Below the pieces are notes generated by a model, which saw only the letters and a list, made by a program, of their open reading frames with translations, was not told where the DNA came from and made no database searches. Shown piece by piece: positions 31,325-33,406 of a DNA stretch of 33,406 bases. Position numbers and translations under genes: made by a program. The stretch is from Prevotellaceae bacterium (GTDB taxonomy: Bacteria > Bacteroidota > Bacteroidia > Bacteroidales > UBA932): the NCBI GenBank assembly GCA_031274595.1, contig JAISPX010000021.1:1-33406 (forward strand), in the 5' to 3' direction. Every line of letters begins with the position of its first letter. Position 1 is the first letter of the stretch.

Positions 31325-33097
31325 ATGATAACATTTGAAAATTTAGGATTGCATAAAGAAATCCTTACAGCCGTAAATAATTTAGGCTTTGAAAATCCCA
31401 TGCCTGTACAAGAACAGGTAATTCCATTTGTAATGAACGAGTCATGCGACTTGATTGCGCTGGCGCAGACAGGAACAGGAAAAACAGCAGCATTCGGCTT
31501 GCCTTTGCTGAATTTAATCGACAACGAAAAAAAACACATTCAGGTTTTAATACTCTCGCCCACGCGCGAGTTGTGTATTCAGATTTCAAACGATTTGAAA
31601 AACTATTCGCAATACATGCATGGAATGAAAATCGTTCCTGTTTACGGAGGCGAAAATATTACGCTGCAAATAAAACAATTGGCGGAACAACCCCAAATAC
31701 TTGTTGCAACTCCGGGTCGTTTGATAGACCTTATCAACAGAAAAAAAGTGAAACTAAACAATGTGAGATTTCTGGTTCTTGATGAAGCCGATGAAATGCT
31801 TAACATGGGTTTTCAGGAAGATTTGGAAACAATTTTGCAAAGCGTCCCCGATGAACGCCGCACATTGCTTTTTTCGGCAACGATGCCCAAAGAAATTGAG
31901 CGTATCGCACAAAAATATATGAACGATTCAAAATCAATTTCTATCGGAATACGCAATTCGGGAAGCGACAATGTCGAACATGTTTATTACACAGTGCAGG
32001 CATCCAACCGCTATCTGGCGCTGAAACGCATTGTTGACATAAATCCCGACATATATGGAATTGTGTTTTGTCGCACACGGCAAGAAACCAAAGAAGTTGC
32101 CGAAAAACTTATGCGAGACGGTTATAATGCCGATGCTCTTCACGGCGATTTAAGCCAGCCTCAGCGCGATGCGGTGATGAATAAATTTCGCATCCGAAAC
32201 CTTCAAATACTTGTTGCAACCGATGTTGCCGCTCGCGGACTTGATGTGAACGACCTTACTCACATTATAAATTATAATCTGCCCGACGATGTAGAAATTT
32301 ACACTCATCGCAGCGGACGAACAGGACGAGCCAACAAAAAAGGTATTTCCGTTTCAATTATTCATTCGCGCGAACATAATCGCATTCGTGAAATAGAACG
32401 TATCGTAAAAAAAACATTCAAAAAAGAAGATGTGCCTTCGGGTTTGGATATTTGCAAGCGTCAGCTTTTTTATATGATAGAACGAATGGAACATGTGCAG
32501 ATAAATGATGAACAGATTGACCAGTTTCTTCCTCATGTATTCAAAAAACTTGAGTATCTTCCGAAAGAAGACGTCATTCGCCGTTTTGTATCGCTTGAAT
32601 TTAACAGATTTCTGGATTACTACAAAAATGCCGTTGATTTGAATATTCCCGATAAACCAGCCAGTCGCAATGACCAGCAAAAATCACGCAAAGAATATAA
32701 TAACGAAAGTCGCGGCAACAGAGATAAATCAGCCAGACGCGGGCAGCGTATAAGAATGAAAATAAATTTTGGTGCAAAGCAAAATGCCTCGCCACGCGCC
32801 ATTCTGGGGCTTATAAACGATGTAACAAACGACAAATCCATAAGCATAAACAATATTGAAATATCTAATAAATTTACATTTTTTGATGTTTTTGCCGACC
32901 AGTCGGAACAACTTATAAATGCTTTTTACCGAAACAATCGAACTTCATTTGTAATAAATATTGCCAAAGAAGGAAAAAAGCAATATCAGATGGAAGAAAA
33001 TAATTTTTACGAAAATACCCGCAGAAGGTCAAAATCAGGTCATTCGTCAAAAAGTAATAACGATAAATTTAGAAGAAAAAGAGCAAAACGTTTTTGA
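31325..33097 (+). CDS. DEAD-box RNA helicase with DbpA-type RNA-binding domain
   Basis: A 590-aa ATP-dependent RNA helicase, DeaD/CsdA-like, for ribosome assembly and RNA unwinding. It shows the Q-motif region ITFENLGLHKEILTAVNNLG, motif I AQTGTGKTAAFG, then PTRELCIQ, TPGRL, DEADEML and SATMP, and in the second lobe ATDVAARGLDV with HRSGRTGR. After a basic low-complexity linker (about 455-490), the domain RIRMKINFGAKQNASPRAIL followed by GLINDV fits the DbpA RNA-binding fold. The C-terminus is a basic tail. The ORF track begins 22 codons upstream at 31259; the ATG at 31325 gives the usual family start. It has a long leader with a hairpin. Confidence 0.94.
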   Translation: MITFENLGLHKEILTAVNNLGFENPMPVQEQVIPFVMNESCDLIALAQTGTGKTAAFGLPLLNLIDNEKKHIQVLILSPTRELCIQISNDLKNYSQYMHGMKIVPVYGGENITLQIKQLAEQPQILVATPGRLIDLINRKKVKLNNVRFLVLDEADEMLNMGFQEDLETILQSVPDERRTLLFSATMPKEIERIAQKYMNDSKSISIGIRNSGSDNVEHVYYTVQASNRYLALKRIVDINPDIYGIVFCRTRQETKEVAEKLMRDGYNADALHGDLSQPQRDAVMNKFRIRNLQILVATDVAARGLDVNDLTHIINYNLPDDVEIYTHRSGRTGRANKKGISVSIIHSREHNRIREIERIVKKTFKKEDVPSGLDICKRQLFYMIERMEHVQINDEQIDQFLPHVFKKLEYLPKEDVIRRFVSLEFNRFLDYYKNAVDLNIPDKPASRNDQQKSRKEYNNESRGNRDKSARRGQRIRMKINFGAKQNASPRAILGLINDVTNDKSISINNIEISNKFTFFDVFADQSEQLINAFYRNNRTSFVINIAKEGKKQYQMEENNFYENTRRRSKSGHSSKSNNDKFRRKRAKRF

Positions 33098-33310
33098 AAA
33101 TAAAACAGATGTTCTTTATTAGCCGCTTTATTATTGATGAATTTTAACTGCAAATTTTTCATTAAACAGCATATTTTATTAATGATTGTAATTTGTATCC
33201 GTAACAAAAGAACAAAAAATAAAATTATCCTCATACGGAACGGCTAATACTAAAACAGCCATCAAAGTACGTATAATGTTTTTTTGAGTATTTGTATTAC
33301 GTTTTTTTGT

Positions 33311-33406
33311 TTCGCCCTTTGGGCAAAAGCGTCCTCCACTGCGGGGCATACTTTCGCCCTTTGGGCAAAAGCGTCCTCCACTGCGGGGCATACTTTCGCC
33401 CTTTGG
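33311..33406. repeat. 42-bp (2 x 21) tandem array A5, cut by window end
   Basis: TTCG anchors at 33311, 33353 and 33395 give a 42-bp period, exactly twice 21. Each unit has two 21-bp halves: one with the dyad GCCC-TTT-GGGC, the other with CCTCCACTGCGGGGC. The minus-strand ORF 33179-33391 (MPRSGGRFCPKGE repeats) is an artefact of the period. The array continues past the window. From 33098 to 33310 the sequence is AT-rich with no gene seen. Confidence 0.9.

Noticed and set aside
33179-33391. Minus ORF with MPRSGGRFCPKGE repeats
   Set aside because: Explained by the 42-bp DNA repeat; no promoter or family match.

Overview
The window looks like chromosome of a low-GC member of the Bacteroidetes, most likely order Bacteroidales. 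The evidence is a type IX secretion plug-domain (DUF5103) protein, a DUF5686 outer-membrane protein, a DAHP synthase/chorismate mutase fusion of the Bacteroidetes type, a long signal peptidase I, and repeated TAnnTTTG -7 promoter boxes with few Shine-Dalgarno sequences. All calls come from reading the sequence and ORF translations; no database was searched.

Layout. 1-1484: end of a 21-bp tandem array, a dispersed AT-rich repeat and a minus-strand AbiEi/AbiEii type IV toxin-antitoxin pair. 1597-13006: a long minus-strand run, in transcription order holA, rhomboid protease, DUF5686 outer-membrane protein, a small membrane protein, (GC-rich 21-bp hairpin array), DUF5103 protein, signal peptidase I, a C45-type Ntn hydrolase and FtsK; its themes are envelope biogenesis and chromosome handling. 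13278-17315: plus-strand accessory genes (beta-barrel protein, orphan HsdR_N nuclease-like protein, WG-repeat protein with a Pro/Glu tail, SHOCT protein, membrane-anchored coiled-coil protein). 17366-17703: a 21-bp array and a CAAA microsatellite. 17724-20750: minus-strand SulP transporter, small RHH-like protein and DAHP synthase/chorismate mutase. 21152-28889: plus-strand pepD, recQ, then DUF177-rpmF-plsX-fabH (ribosomal protein L32 coupled to fatty acid and phospholipid initiation), tRNA-Arg(CCT) and a THUMP-like methyltransferase. 28906-29383: another 21-bp array and an inverted repeat, then cdd (minus), a glucosaminidase-LysM protein (plus), a 100-bp inverted-repeat element, a DEAD-box RNA helicase with a long leader, and a 42-bp (2 x 21) array running off the end.

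The genes are mostly ordinary housekeeping functions. The unusual signal is between them: five tandem arrays in 33 kb, with unrelated sequences, all have a period of exactly 21 bp (or 42), and most units contain a short dyad. Two of the five lie next to a dispersed AT-rich element with at least four copies in the window. One copy (30995-31094) is a near-perfect inverted repeat. This is the best candidate for an undescribed repeat system here. Its function, if any, is unknown.
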